From Acholeplasmataceae bacterium (lineage in GTDB: Bacteria; Bacillota_I; Bacilli_A; Acholeplasmatales; Acholeplasmataceae), in the NCBI GenBank assembly GCA_021108415.1, contig JAIOQX010000002.1, positions 310,001-374,000 on the forward strand: a stretch of 64,000 nucleotides of DNA, read 5' to 3'. The notes beneath the pieces were generated by a model. The model saw only the letters and a list, made by a program, of their open reading frames with translations. It was not told the origin of the DNA and made no database searches. The position numbers and the translations under genes are program-made. Every line of letters starts with the position of its first letter. Within the stretch, counting starts at the first letter, position 1. Shown here one piece after another: positions 53,928-63,276 of this stretch.

Positions 53928-55283
53928 CTATTCAACATTTAAAAATCCCAGGTTAATTAACCCTTGTCTAACATTTTCATTTTGCATGAAATATGTCCAA
54001 ATTAACTCAGATCGATAATTTTCAATCATGAGTAATGAAATACCTTTGTCAATACCTAAGTAATCCGAGTCATACCATGGTGTGATTGCAGCTATTGTTG
54101 GATTGTAAAATGAATCAACAGGACCTAAATTATAAGCATCTTTTAATCCATATTCACCTATTAGTCTTGAGTCATCGTAAAAATTCTGAACTGCCATTAA
54201 AGATTCATATTCTAAGTAATTAACTGAAGCAACCGCTGCATATGGTGCAATCGTTCCATTATGACTATTAGATTTAGCTGTTTGCGCACCATAAGCTCTA
54301 TATTCATTTGGTCCATCAGATGCTGATATACCCCATGAAGTTTCGCTATAAGTTACATATCGATCTGCATAATCTTGAGTATATAAATAATTTGCTCTTG
54401 TAGCCATCGTTGCATTGGTAAACCAATCGGTACCTTGATAATCTATAATATCTCTAAAATCAATAAATGCATGTGAGAATTGATGTTGAAATAATGATCC
54501 GTCATGTGTGTAGTAATACGGTCCAACAATTTCACCTGTGGTTGTTGATTCATAAGTTCCATAATAATTAACTTTAACTCTAGATTTAACTGTTTTATAT
54601 AATGAGTCATCTGTTGGATATGTGTCAGAACCTGCAGCAAGAACATATAAGATCATTTGTTCAGATATATGATCCCATGCGCCTCCAAATCCATCTTCTG
54701 GCTTATAGCCCATATAAAACATGTTATTACTATCGTTTACATACCAAGTCCAATCAACACCATCATAGATTGTATTTGCTAAATCTTTAACTGTGCCACC
54801 AAAATATTCAGCAACCACTAAAGCTCCTGCAATCATAAGTCCAGTATCGATTATAGAAACTTCAGAATTCCAAGCTCTAAGACCTGTAGACATATTTAAA
54901 AAGTGATAATAAAAACCATTTGTTCGCTCAAGAGTCAATAAATTTTCAAGAGTTTTTTGTGCTCTTTCTTGACCTTCTGCTTCTGTAATCCAACCATTTT
55001 CAACACCAGCAGGAATACTTGCTAATGAAAATCCAACTGAAGCTACTGAAGCGATAGTTGCATTTCCTGGGTATCTATCTCTTGATAGCCCATAACCTGG
55101 TGATCCTTCTTGATGATTGGTTTGTTCCCAAAAAAAGTTAAAAGCCAATTCTGCTTCGTTATATAATATTTCTTTTTGAACCTTTAGAGGGTCATCAACG
55201 GGAACTTCTGTTTCTTCTTTGTTGCACGCTGTTATGGTTACTAAACTCAGTAACAATAAAAGTAACAATAGTGTTTTTTTCAT
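53928..55283 (-). CDS. GH144-like endo-beta-1,2-glucanase lipoprotein
   Basis: The 451-residue protein has a lipoprotein signal with lipobox ITAC (Cys20) and then an (alpha/alpha)6 barrel of the PF10091/GH144 kind. Segments include EQTNHQEGSPGYGLSRDRYP, TIASVASVGFSLASIPAGVE, GFYYHFLNMSTGLRAWN, EVSIIDTGLMIAG and SASDGPNEYRAYG. GH144 members cleave beta-1,2-glucan, the founding enzyme being endo-acting. Its surface location fits initial depolymerisation before ABC import. It is often labelled 'glucoamylase family', but the alpha-amylase type of chemistry is not implied. It directly follows the second permease pair. Confidence 0.78.
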   Translation of the reverse strand: MKKTLLLLLLLLSLVTITACNKEETEVPVDDPLKVQKEILYNEAELAFNFFWEQTNHQEGSPGYGLSRDRYPGNATIASVASVGFSLASIPAGVENGWITEAEGQERAQKTLENLLTLERTNGFYYHFLNMSTGLRAWNSEVSIIDTGLMIAGALVVAEYFGGTVKDLANTIYDGVDWTWYVNDSNNMFYMGYKPEDGFGGAWDHISEQMILYVLAAGSDTYPTDDSLYKTVKSRVKVNYYGTYESTTTGEIVGPYYYTHDGSLFQHQFSHAFIDFRDIIDYQGTDWFTNATMATRANYLYTQDYADRYVTYSETSWGISASDGPNEYRAYGAQTAKSNSHNGTIAPYAAVASVNYLEYESLMAVQNFYDDSRLIGEYGLKDAYNLGPVDSFYNPTIAAITPWYDSDYLGIDKGISLLMIENYRSELIWTYFMQNENVRQGLINLGFLNVE

Positions 55284-55285
55284 AT

Positions 55286-56221
55286 CTATTCTCCTGTAAT
55301 TCCTGCTCTATCAATACCTTCAATAAACCATCTTTGCATGATGAAGTATACCAAAAGCATTGGTGCAATGATCAGCATAGTCGCTGCCATTCTAACTGCT
55401 TCGTTCGCATAATTAAGTGCTTGCGAACTACCTAAAATCGATGAATATTCAGAAACAAAATCTGCTAATCTCATTTGTAAGGTTTCGACACCGTTACCTA
55501 AGAATAATGTTGAGATGTAGGTTTCGTTCCAATACCATACAAAACTAAATAAGAAACTTGTAATAAATGATGGTATAGACAATGGAATTGCGATTTTAAA
55601 ATAAATGTAGAGTCTACTTGCGCCATCAATTTGTGCTGCTTCATCTAATACCATAGGAATCATTTTATAGAATTGGTAAAAGATTAATATAAAGATAGCT
55701 GAATTAAGACCTTGCCCAAGTGTTGCTGGTATGATGATTGACCAAACAGTTTCTAAGATACCTAAATTAAAGAATAACACATATTTAGGAATCATCGTCA
55801 CTTGTGGTGGAATAATATAGGTTGCTACAACTAAAGCTAATAAAGTCTTTTTAAATGGGAAATTAAATCTCGCAAATCCATAACCAACCAAAGATGCAAT
55901 AATTGTTTGTAATATTGCAGGAAGCAATGTTACAGCAACACTTGATCCCATTGTTTCAAAATATTTTAAGACCGTAAATGCATCACTATAATTATTAAAA
56001 TATAGAGCTGTTGGTACTTGACTTACCATCGGATTTAATAAATCTTGCAAGCTTTGGAAACTAAATGAAACCATATGAAGTAATGGATATACATATACAA
56101 AGCCAATGGTTATAAGCAACAAATAAATTAAACTACGAAATACGATACCATCTGTTAGTTTATAGCCAAACAATTTTCTTCTAATCGTGTGTTTATTGAA
56201 TAATCTTGTTTTTTGTGTCAT
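55286..56221 (-). CDS. Carbohydrate ABC transporter permease, MalG-like (second pair)
   Basis: The 311-residue membrane protein has six predicted helices and the EAA loop LDEAAQIDGASRLYIYFKIA (about residues 195-214) that docks the ATPase. It belongs to the CUT1 family of oligosaccharide importers. It starts 2 bases after the MalF-like gene stop and precedes the GH144 lipoprotein gene by 2 bases. With the MalF-like neighbour it forms one heterodimer. No solute-binding protein is dedicated to this pair in the window. Confidence 0.9.
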   Translation of the reverse strand: MTQKTRLFNKHTIRRKLFGYKLTDGIVFRSLIYLLLITIGFVYVYPLLHMVSFSFQSLQDLLNPMVSQVPTALYFNNYSDAFTVLKYFETMGSSVAVTLLPAILQTIIASLVGYGFARFNFPFKKTLLALVVATYIIPPQVTMIPKYVLFFNLGILETVWSIIIPATLGQGLNSAIFILIFYQFYKMIPMVLDEAAQIDGASRLYIYFKIAIPLSIPSFITSFLFSFVWYWNETYISTLFLGNGVETLQMRLADFVSEYSSILGSSQALNYANEAVRMAATMLIIAPMLLVYFIMQRWFIEGIDRAGITGE

Positions 56222-56223
56222 GG

Positions 56224-57219
56224 CTATCTCCTAACTTTCTTGATTTTAGGTTTTCTCTGATAGGCAATAAGCATCACAGTGATGCCTAAAATCATTGCAA
56301 CAATCAAGAAATAAACCCAAGCTAGTGCAGCAGAATATCCATACCCTCTAGAGGTATCAAACATCAGTGTTTGAATATGTTTGATAATCGAGTTGGTAGA
56401 AAATGTTGCAAGCATAACAATCGTATAGACAGCGCTCACTAAGATTATGTTTCTTAATGAAGGTAGGGTAATCTTCCAAAAAGATTCCCATGGAGATGCA
56501 CCATCAATTTGTGCAGCTTCATATATTTCTTGGTCTATTTTTTGTAAGCCTGCTAAAAATAGGACAATTTGCACACCAGAAAACCAAAGAATAATAATAA
56601 TTTTAGAAAATAAATTAGTGATTGGTTCTGCTAAAATTGCAGGTAATATAGATTCAATTGTTTCAATGACAGCTAATTGTTGAATGAGTGGTATAGATCC
56701 TGCTTCTTGTTGTAACAATTCATTAATAACAGGTCCACTTACAATAATAACCGGGAGGAAATATATAGATCTAAAAAATCCTCTTAATTTAATTTTTTGA
56801 TTGAGTAATATCGCAATTAACATAGAAACAATTAATATAATAGGTAATTGTAGAACAATATCGCCGATAAACTCACGCAAATAATCAATAAACTCTAAAT
56901 CTGTCGTAAATATTTGAATATAATTGGTAAGTCCTACCATCTCAAACTGTATCCCTTCACCACCAGTAATGGTCACTTTGTTTAAACTGTAATATAAAGA
57001 GTTTAATAAAGGGTAAAGTGTTAATGTAATAAATCCAAATATCCAAATTGAAATGAACGAATATCCTTGTAAACTTTCTCTTAGGCGATTGGTAATCTTT
57101 TGATGAAATTTATTAAACCATATGATTTCTTTATTTGATATGCGAATAAACCAGTTATGTGTGAGCACATACCCTATTTTTTTAAACACGTTTTGGATGA
57201 TATGAAGTGTCTTTCTCAT
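56224..57219 (-). CDS. Carbohydrate ABC transporter permease, MalF-like (second pair)
   Basis: The 331-residue permease has an unusually long basic N-terminal tail of about 50 residues before the first helix (FISIWIFGFITLTLYPLL). Five further helices follow, and the EAA loop YEAAQIDGASPWESFWKI lies near residue 240. It pairs with the MalG-like gene that follows. It overlaps the DUF5696 gene as ATGA, so translation is coupled. Confidence 0.9.
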   Translation of the reverse strand: MRKTLHIIQNVFKKIGYVLTHNWFIRISNKEIIWFNKFHQKITNRLRESLQGYSFISIWIFGFITLTLYPLLNSLYYSLNKVTITGGEGIQFEMVGLTNYIQIFTTDLEFIDYLREFIGDIVLQLPIILIVSMLIAILLNQKIKLRGFFRSIYFLPVIIVSGPVINELLQQEAGSIPLIQQLAVIETIESILPAILAEPITNLFSKIIIILWFSGVQIVLFLAGLQKIDQEIYEAAQIDGASPWESFWKITLPSLRNIILVSAVYTIVMLATFSTNSIIKHIQTLMFDTSRGYGYSAALAWVYFLIVAMILGITVMLIAYQRKPKIKKVRR

Positions 57220-59468
57220 GGATTAATCACCTCATATTCCATTGCATTTACTGATACACCTTCGACGACAACATCGTTTCCTGAATAATTTATGTAGATA
57301 ACTGTATGATTGGTATACGTATTTTTAACAACACCTAATCCTAGGACTTCTCTTGATATGAAACTTTGTCCTGTGACATTTTTTAATGCATCATTAACAA
57401 ATTCATATTGAGAAACTATTTCATTTTTCCAATCTTCATATCTTGATGTAAAGATGTTATTTGATCCTGTATTAAGTAATAAATACGACGCTTCATGAGT
57501 AATATAAAACGAAGGATAAACACCATAATCAATCATTCTTAGTAATTCATTTGTTTTATTAGAAAAGAAATTACTTGAACGTCCATATGTTGTTTGATAT
57601 CCAGATAAGACCATTGCATAAAATGGTACGGTATCACTAAATTTAGACTGTTGACTTGAATACATCGGTATATCATAGATCACGTCAGCAAACCATAAAT
57701 AACTAAATGGTTTTTCTATCGCAACATCATCTGTTACTTGAGCTAGATTTTGAAACAATTCTATGGATTCAGAACGACTTAAATCTGTTGTGTAATCTGT
57801 GTATAATGCATTTCCTAAAAAGTTAAATGCTAGCTTGTCAACACCATAGTCTTGCATCGCAGCTAGTGAATCATTTAATTCTAAAATTGCTTGATCCAGT
57901 TTATACATATAATAAGCTTGATCGGCAATGAGAATTTCTTGACTAATAGATTGTGCTACATCTCTTGTGCTTACACTATTATTTAATGATGAAGCATAAG
58001 GATATGATACTGTATAAAATAGATCAACTGCATTTGATAGCGAATTATTTAAATCTATAAAGTCTGACTTAGAGCCTACTTTTTTCTCAAACTTATTATA
58101 ATTAGGCGCATTAAAACTATATCCATCATTACCATAACCGTGATATGTTATATCTAAATTAGTAATATTATTTAATTCTAAATCATTGATAATGTTTTGT
58201 AATTCTTCTGTTGTTGTCATTGAAAAAGTGCTTCTGCCTATCAATGCTTTTTTATTTTCTGCAGCTAATACATCTAAGTGCAGTGATATATTTTGAAGCG
58301 CATTTAATCTTTCTAATTGGTAATTACTTACTAAATGCTCTTGATATAAATTAGCCATACCAACATAATTTGCTTGATCATTGGTTAAAAACTGATAGGT
58401 TTGTTTGATGTCATATTGACTTCTATTTTCTTGGATAAGTCTAATACTGCTTGTTTGACTTTGATTTAAGAACTGTGTATAACTTGATCTAAATTCATAA
58501 GTCACATAAGTCCAATTCATATCAGATTGGTTTTGTGCAGGTACATGTGTTAAGATTGCATTTCCTGCACCTTTTTCAATAATAGATAAAAATCCATTTT
58601 GATCAACACCATGAACCATACCATACACATTTGCATATAAGTACTCTTCAGTACTTTCTTGATTTAATCCAATATCCGCACTATAGAACTTTTTAGTGTA
58701 TACTTCTTTACCTTTAACATCGTCAACTCTAATTAATGCCCCTACACCATCAGGTATCATAATATAACCGGGTGTTCTCAATCTTTTCGTAGCTGCAAAA
58801 AATGGAAATAGTGTCATGGAAGCTAAAGGATTCGTTCCATTTTCAACAATAGTTTCATAAGGTACTTCATAGTGAAGACCCATGTCATCTATATAAACAT
58901 ATAGTGTTACTTGTACTTTAGAAAGTCCAAAAGTTATATTTGCTTTATATCCAACTCGACCATCTGTTAGTGGTTGATAAGTAAATCTACTACTTGGAGA
59001 AAACATAGTTTCCTCGCGTAGATTTGTTCCCATATAATAATTGATTATGATTGGTGAATTAAATTTATTTTGCCAAGTTAGATTGCTACCCACATCACCT
59101 AGGTCATATAAAGGGTTATCTACATCAAAATAATCGTAGTCAAAAGAAGATCCCCATATATAGCCGTTTTCAAGTTCAACAATTCTAAATGATAAATCTT
59201 GATCATTAACATAAAGTTCTATATTTGATGTATCATTTTTACCTAAAAATGTATATCCATCAAGATCAACATATGGATTGGTTGCTACATCATAGTTTTC
59301 TGTTTGTGTATATCTATTTGATAATAAACTTGATGTTGATGGTGCAATATTTTGAGTTTCTAAGACAAAATCCTGTACAACAGTATCTTGTGCAAAAACT
59401 ATATTTGCTGTAAATACAATGATGAAGGTAATTAAAATGATAAGAAATATTCTTTTAATGTTTATCAT
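57216..59468 (-). CDS. DUF5696 extracytoplasmic protein
   Basis: The 750-residue protein has a signal peptide of about 26 residues ending FTANIVFAQ. The rest is extracytoplasmic, with DUF5696-type features: YIMIPDGVGALIRVDDVKGK, ITNLDITYHGYGNDGYSF and YPSFYITHEASYLLLNTGSN. The N-terminal beta-rich part (about 60-260) and a middle alpha/beta part (about 370-600) resemble glycosidase-like barrels, although I see no certain catalytic pair. It is always near sugar ABC permeases in genomes I recall. It may handle glucans at the membrane. The operon overlaps on both sides are ATGA. Confidence 0.75.
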   Translation of the reverse strand: MINIKRIFLIILITFIIVFTANIVFAQDTVVQDFVLETQNIAPSTSSLLSNRYTQTENYDVATNPYVDLDGYTFLGKNDTSNIELYVNDQDLSFRIVELENGYIWGSSFDYDYFDVDNPLYDLGDVGSNLTWQNKFNSPIIINYYMGTNLREETMFSPSSRFTYQPLTDGRVGYKANITFGLSKVQVTLYVYIDDMGLHYEVPYETIVENGTNPLASMTLFPFFAATKRLRTPGYIMIPDGVGALIRVDDVKGKEVYTKKFYSADIGLNQESTEEYLYANVYGMVHGVDQNGFLSIIEKGAGNAILTHVPAQNQSDMNWTYVTYEFRSSYTQFLNQSQTSSIRLIQENRSQYDIKQTYQFLTNDQANYVGMANLYQEHLVSNYQLERLNALQNISLHLDVLAAENKKALIGRSTFSMTTTEELQNIINDLELNNITNLDITYHGYGNDGYSFNAPNYNKFEKKVGSKSDFIDLNNSLSNAVDLFYTVSYPYASSLNNSVSTRDVAQSISQEILIADQAYYMYKLDQAILELNDSLAAMQDYGVDKLAFNFLGNALYTDYTTDLSRSESIELFQNLAQVTDDVAIEKPFSYLWFADVIYDIPMYSSQQSKFSDTVPFYAMVLSGYQTTYGRSSNFFSNKTNELLRMIDYGVYPSFYITHEASYLLLNTGSNNIFTSRYEDWKNEIVSQYEFVNDALKNVTGQSFISREVLGLGVVKNTYTNHTVIYINYSGNDVVVEGVSVNAMEYEVINP

Positions 59469-61456
59469 CTTAAAAGCACCTCCCTAATGATTCCAAATAA
59501 ATAATCAAACATTTGACTTAATAAAACATAAATTAAAAATAATATAAGTGAAATCATGACCATAGTAAAGATCGTTAATACAAGGTTCTTAATCAATTCC
59601 GATAAGCTATAGCCATGAATTTCTTTAACCATAATAACAACTAGCAATATAGACCAACTGTTTCTAACAAATAAGAGTGCTTGATATATAAATACTTCAT
59701 TCTGTGTCATGATGTTACTTAAAATTACTATTGGTATTGTAAATAACACAAAAGGAATCAATGCATACGCTGTTGAAATATAGACGTCTTTAAACCAACC
59801 TTCACCATTATTTAATGTTGAAATCAAATAATTAGAAAAGACAAATAAGATGATAGCTCCTAATATAATTGCTGTATATCTTAAAAAGTTAAAACTTGTC
59901 ACATCATTAGTTGAAAACACAAATGATGTTAAATAGACTGCAAAAATTGAAACAATCACTATACCTGCATAAATAATATTTGCAGATGTATAAGATGATT
60001 TGTGTCGATGCTTAATCTCATAAAATGTATCTAGAGGATGTCTAAAGATAGATAAAGATAGTTTTAATTCTCTATATATCCTAGCTTTATTTAAATTAAC
60101 TTCCATTTTTCTTATTGGTTGATATATTTGATAATGATTGTCTACTGTTTTTAAACCCTTCTTTAAAACTAATCCAGCCACCAATAAGATTAACATTAAA
60201 CCTAAATAGCTTTGTAGCCAATCATATCTAATTTGCCAAAATGCTTCTGAATATCCACCTTGATCATATGCAATTAAATAGTATTCAAGTGCACCTTGAT
60301 AATCCATTTCTCTATAAAGAGCTCTTGCGATTGAACTATTTGCTAGTGCGAAGACGCTATTCATTCTTAATACTTCTTCCCATTGTTCAATTGAATATAT
60401 CCCATTTTTAAAATCAATGAGCCCTTGATGAATGATTGCTGCAAATTCAGATCGTTCTAGAATTTGAATTTTATTTGTTCCCTTATCTAATACATAAATA
60501 TGATTATTAGAATCAACTGCAAAATCAACAGGATTGACAAATAAGCCTAGTACTCTTCCACCTTTATCAATACCACCAAATTGGAAAATTAAATTTCCAT
60601 AACTATCGTATTCTGAAATCGTTCCTTCAGATGAAAGTGTATAAATATTTTCAAAATCATTTGTGACCACTGAAACAAGCATTTCTTCTGAGGATTCTTC
60701 TAAGATAATTGATGAAGATATATTAAACTTTTTAAGTTGTCTATCTGTTGTATTACTTACTGTAAATACTGACCCTGAGTTATCAAGCGTCACATTTGAT
60801 GGAGAAATTGGTATGTTTTTTGCAAATTCAACACCAAAGAAATCAGCTACACTTTTGTACCATGATGTAGTTGTGCTATTGGTTCCAAAGAAACTCAAGA
60901 ACTCTCCAGCATAATTCAATTGAATTAGACCACCAGTTGAACCCTCTCCTACGACATAAATAACACCTCTTGGACCGGTTGCAACTTTAATTGGTACAAA
61001 TGGTGAATCAGAACCAAAAATAGGCTCAGTTGGTCTTAAAATTGTATCCAGTAATACTCCTGCTTCATCATATTTATAAACTGCTTTATTACCTTTATCA
61101 GCAACATATATATTATCGTTTTCATCTACATGAATACCTGTTGGAACATTAAGTCCTGTAACTAACTCTAATGCTATGCCCTCTTGATCAACTTTTAGGA
61201 TACGTTTGTTTCCAGTATCAGCTATATATACATAATCATCTTTGATATACATATCTTCTGGAGCATTTAAAGTATACTCCGTACTAAAATAACCTGCTGG
61301 TTCATAAGCGGTTTGCGTTAAAACATATCGTCCTTTAGGTCCTATCGTATAGGTTTCATAAGGAACTGATTGTGTTGTAACCGCAGAGATATCAATGGTT
61401 ACACTTAAGATGATTGATAAAACAAATAAGGATGCAATCCATATTTTTTTCTTCAT
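59465..61456 (-). CDS. NHL-repeat and YIP1-domain membrane protein
   Basis: The 663-residue protein has a signal peptide, then an extracytoplasmic beta-propeller of NHL repeats (about residues 60-345; DMYIKDDYVYIADTGNKRIL, DNIYVADKGNKAVYKYDE, NHIYVLDKGTNKIQILERS). A helical TPR-like region follows (about 350-410), then a transmembrane helix (about 415-435) and a YIP1-type domain with about five helices (470-660). The propeller could bind sugar or a partner outside. The protein may act as an accessory part of the adjacent ABC system. Its operon neighbours are permease genes on both sides of the DUF5696 pair. Confidence 0.8.
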   Translation of the reverse strand: MKKKIWIASLFVLSIILSVTIDISAVTTQSVPYETYTIGPKGRYVLTQTAYEPAGYFSTEYTLNAPEDMYIKDDYVYIADTGNKRILKVDQEGIALELVTGLNVPTGIHVDENDNIYVADKGNKAVYKYDEAGVLLDTILRPTEPIFGSDSPFVPIKVATGPRGVIYVVGEGSTGGLIQLNYAGEFLSFFGTNSTTTSWYKSVADFFGVEFAKNIPISPSNVTLDNSGSVFTVSNTTDRQLKKFNISSSIILEESSEEMLVSVVTNDFENIYTLSSEGTISEYDSYGNLIFQFGGIDKGGRVLGLFVNPVDFAVDSNNHIYVLDKGTNKIQILERSEFAAIIHQGLIDFKNGIYSIEQWEEVLRMNSVFALANSSIARALYREMDYQGALEYYLIAYDQGGYSEAFWQIRYDWLQSYLGLMLILLVAGLVLKKGLKTVDNHYQIYQPIRKMEVNLNKARIYRELKLSLSIFRHPLDTFYEIKHRHKSSYTSANIIYAGIVIVSIFAVYLTSFVFSTNDVTSFNFLRYTAIILGAIILFVFSNYLISTLNNGEGWFKDVYISTAYALIPFVLFTIPIVILSNIMTQNEVFIYQALLFVRNSWSILLVVIMVKEIHGYSLSELIKNLVLTIFTMVMISLILFLIYVLLSQMFDYLFGIIREVLLR

Positions 61457-61465
61457 GTCATCCTC

Positions 61466-62338
61466 CTATTTAATTCCAGAATGTGCCATTGTATTCATCA
61501 CATTCTTTTGTAAAAAGATAAATATAACTAAATTAGGTATAAACATAATTAAAGATGATGCAGCTGCCATTCCAGTACCTGCAACGGCATTTGTACCCGT
61601 TGTTAATGTTGACATATAAAATGCGAAAGTTTTTAGACTTTCATCATTGATATAATTTGTAGATGTTCCAGCATCATTCCATATTGATTGAAAAGATACA
61701 ATTGCAATGGTTGCTAATGCGGGTTTTATTAAAGGTAGAATGATTTTAAAATAAACCTGAAAATTATTTGCTCCATCCATTCTAGCAGCTTCTAATAATT
61801 CTTTAGGAATTTGATCTATAAACTGTTTGATTAAAAATAAACCAACTGGTATAGCAAGTCCTGGAAGAATATGCACCCAAAATGTATCAATAAGGCCTAG
61901 ACTTTCTATAATCAAATATCTTGGAATTACAACTGCTGCACCTACAAACATAAGTGCAATATTATTTGCAATAAGCATTGGTTTTTTAATTTTAAAGTCT
62001 AATTTAGAAAGCGCAAACCCTGCAATACTGCTTACAAAAATTGATGCGAACACAACAACAATTGCGATGAGAATACTATTAAATAAGTATCTAGACATCG
62101 GTATTGTGGTGGTTGATGAAACTTGGAAAAGATCTGTAAAGTTTTTAAATGAGGGGTTTCTAACGAAAAACTTAGGTGGCCACTCAAATAGTTCAGAGAT
62201 TGGCTTAAACGCGTGATTAAAAATATAGACAATAGGCATTGCCATGAATAGTGCAACCGGAGTCAATATAAGAATAAATTTAATTTGACTCTTATGGAAG
62301 CGTTGAGGATTGATTTTCGTCGCATTATATGAACTCAT
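61466..62338 (-). CDS. Carbohydrate ABC transporter permease, MalG-like (first pair)
   Basis: The 290-residue CUT1 permease has six helices and the EAA loop LEAARMDGANNFQVYFKIIL (about residues 183-202). It follows the MalF-like gene by 2 bases with an AAGGAT ribosome site, and pairs with it and with the solute-binding protein upstream. Confidence 0.92.
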   Translation of the reverse strand: MSSYNATKINPQRFHKSQIKFILILTPVALFMAMPIVYIFNHAFKPISELFEWPPKFFVRNPSFKNFTDLFQVSSTTTIPMSRYLFNSILIAIVVVFASIFVSSIAGFALSKLDFKIKKPMLIANNIALMFVGAAVVIPRYLIIESLGLIDTFWVHILPGLAIPVGLFLIKQFIDQIPKELLEAARMDGANNFQVYFKIILPLIKPALATIAIVSFQSIWNDAGTSTNYINDESLKTFAFYMSTLTTGTNAVAGTGMAAASSLIMFIPNLVIFIFLQKNVMNTMAHSGIK

Positions 62339-62340
62339 AA

Positions 62341-63276
62341 TTAATCCTTCTCTCCAAATATTTTATATGCCGCTCTACCAAATATATAAACCATGATTAA
62401 AAGAACTATAGATACAGTTGCTGCATAGCCCATTTCATATCTTATAAATCCATAGTCATCAATATGCGTTACAATTAATTGCCCAGCATTTTGAGGTGTC
62501 GGATTTTGTCCCGAAAGCTGGACACCAATAGATCCTGCATTAAAGGTTGCTACTAAGCTCATGACTGCTCCAAAAAGCATCTGAGGTTTCATAGATGGAA
62601 TGGTAATAAAAAATATTTCTTGGAATTTATTGCTCATTCCATCAACATAGGCAGCCTCATACAGTGTTTGATCAATATTTAGAACACCTGCAAGCATTGC
62701 TAAAAATCCAATACCCATTGAACTCCATAGGGTAACAACAATCATAATTGTCATTAAATAATCTGGATTTGTAAGCCATTGAATCGGTTGTTCTATTAAA
62801 TTAAAGTTTAATAAAATTGAATTTAAGTATCCATTTGCATCACCTGAAAATATTATTTTCCACATTACTGCCATTGCAACACCAGCGGTCATTGATGGTG
62901 AATAAATAATAAGTGCAAAGACGGTACGGATCTTAGAAGGAAGTTGTGCGAGTAACCATGCTAAAAAGAATCCTAGCATATATCCCACAGGACCTACAAT
63001 TAATGCAAATTTTATTGTATTTGGAATAACATTTTGCATAAAGATATCATCACTGGTAAACAGTGAGATATAGTTGTTTAATCCTACATAGGATGGTGTA
63101 TTTAATAAATTAAATGATGTTAATGATAATAACATCCCCATCGCAACTGGAATCGTAATGAATGCAAAGAAAGCTAGGAAATATGGCATGATAAATAAAT
63201 TTCCTGTTAACTCATCTTTACCCCATTGTATTTTCTTTTTCTTTTTAGGGATTGGTGTCATTTGTGCATCAACCAT
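62341..63276 (-). CDS. Carbohydrate ABC transporter permease, MalF-like (first pair)
   Basis: The 311-residue permease has six helices. A lysine-rich N-terminal segment ([14 protein letters not shown]) precedes the first helix, and the EAA loop [20 protein letters not shown] lies near residue 215. I place the start at 63276 because TAGGTGA sits 6-7 bases upstream. It overlaps the solute-binding protein gene by 8 bases at that start. It belongs to a CUT1 oligosaccharide importer. Confidence 0.9.
   Translation of the reverse strand: MVDAQMTPIPKKKKKIQWGKDELTGNLFIMPYFLAFFAFITIPVAMGMLLSLTSFNLLNTPSYVGLNNYISLFTSDDIFMQNVIPNTIKFALIVGPVGYMLGFFLAWLLAQLPSKIRTVFALIIYSPSMTAGVAMAVMWKIIFSGDANGYLNSILLNFNLIEQPIQWLTNPDYLMTIMIVVTLWSSMGIGFLAMLAGVLNIDQTLYEAAYVDGMSNKFQEIFFITIPSMKPQMLFGAVMSLVATFNAGSIGVQLSGQNPTPQNAGQLIVTHIDDYGFIRYEMGYAATVSIVLLIMVYIFGRAAYKIFGEKD

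Noticed and set aside
53928-55283. Starch-type glucoamylase (GH15) reading of the lipoprotein
   Set aside because: The family label is 'glucoamylase' only by fold; the sequence blocks match the PF10091/GH144 group and its neighbours are beta-glucan enzymes.
61827-62216. Plus-strand frame of 129 codons inside the MalG-like permease gene
   Set aside because: The minus-strand frame has a clear permease EAA motif; the opposite frame resembles nothing and lacks a ribosome site.
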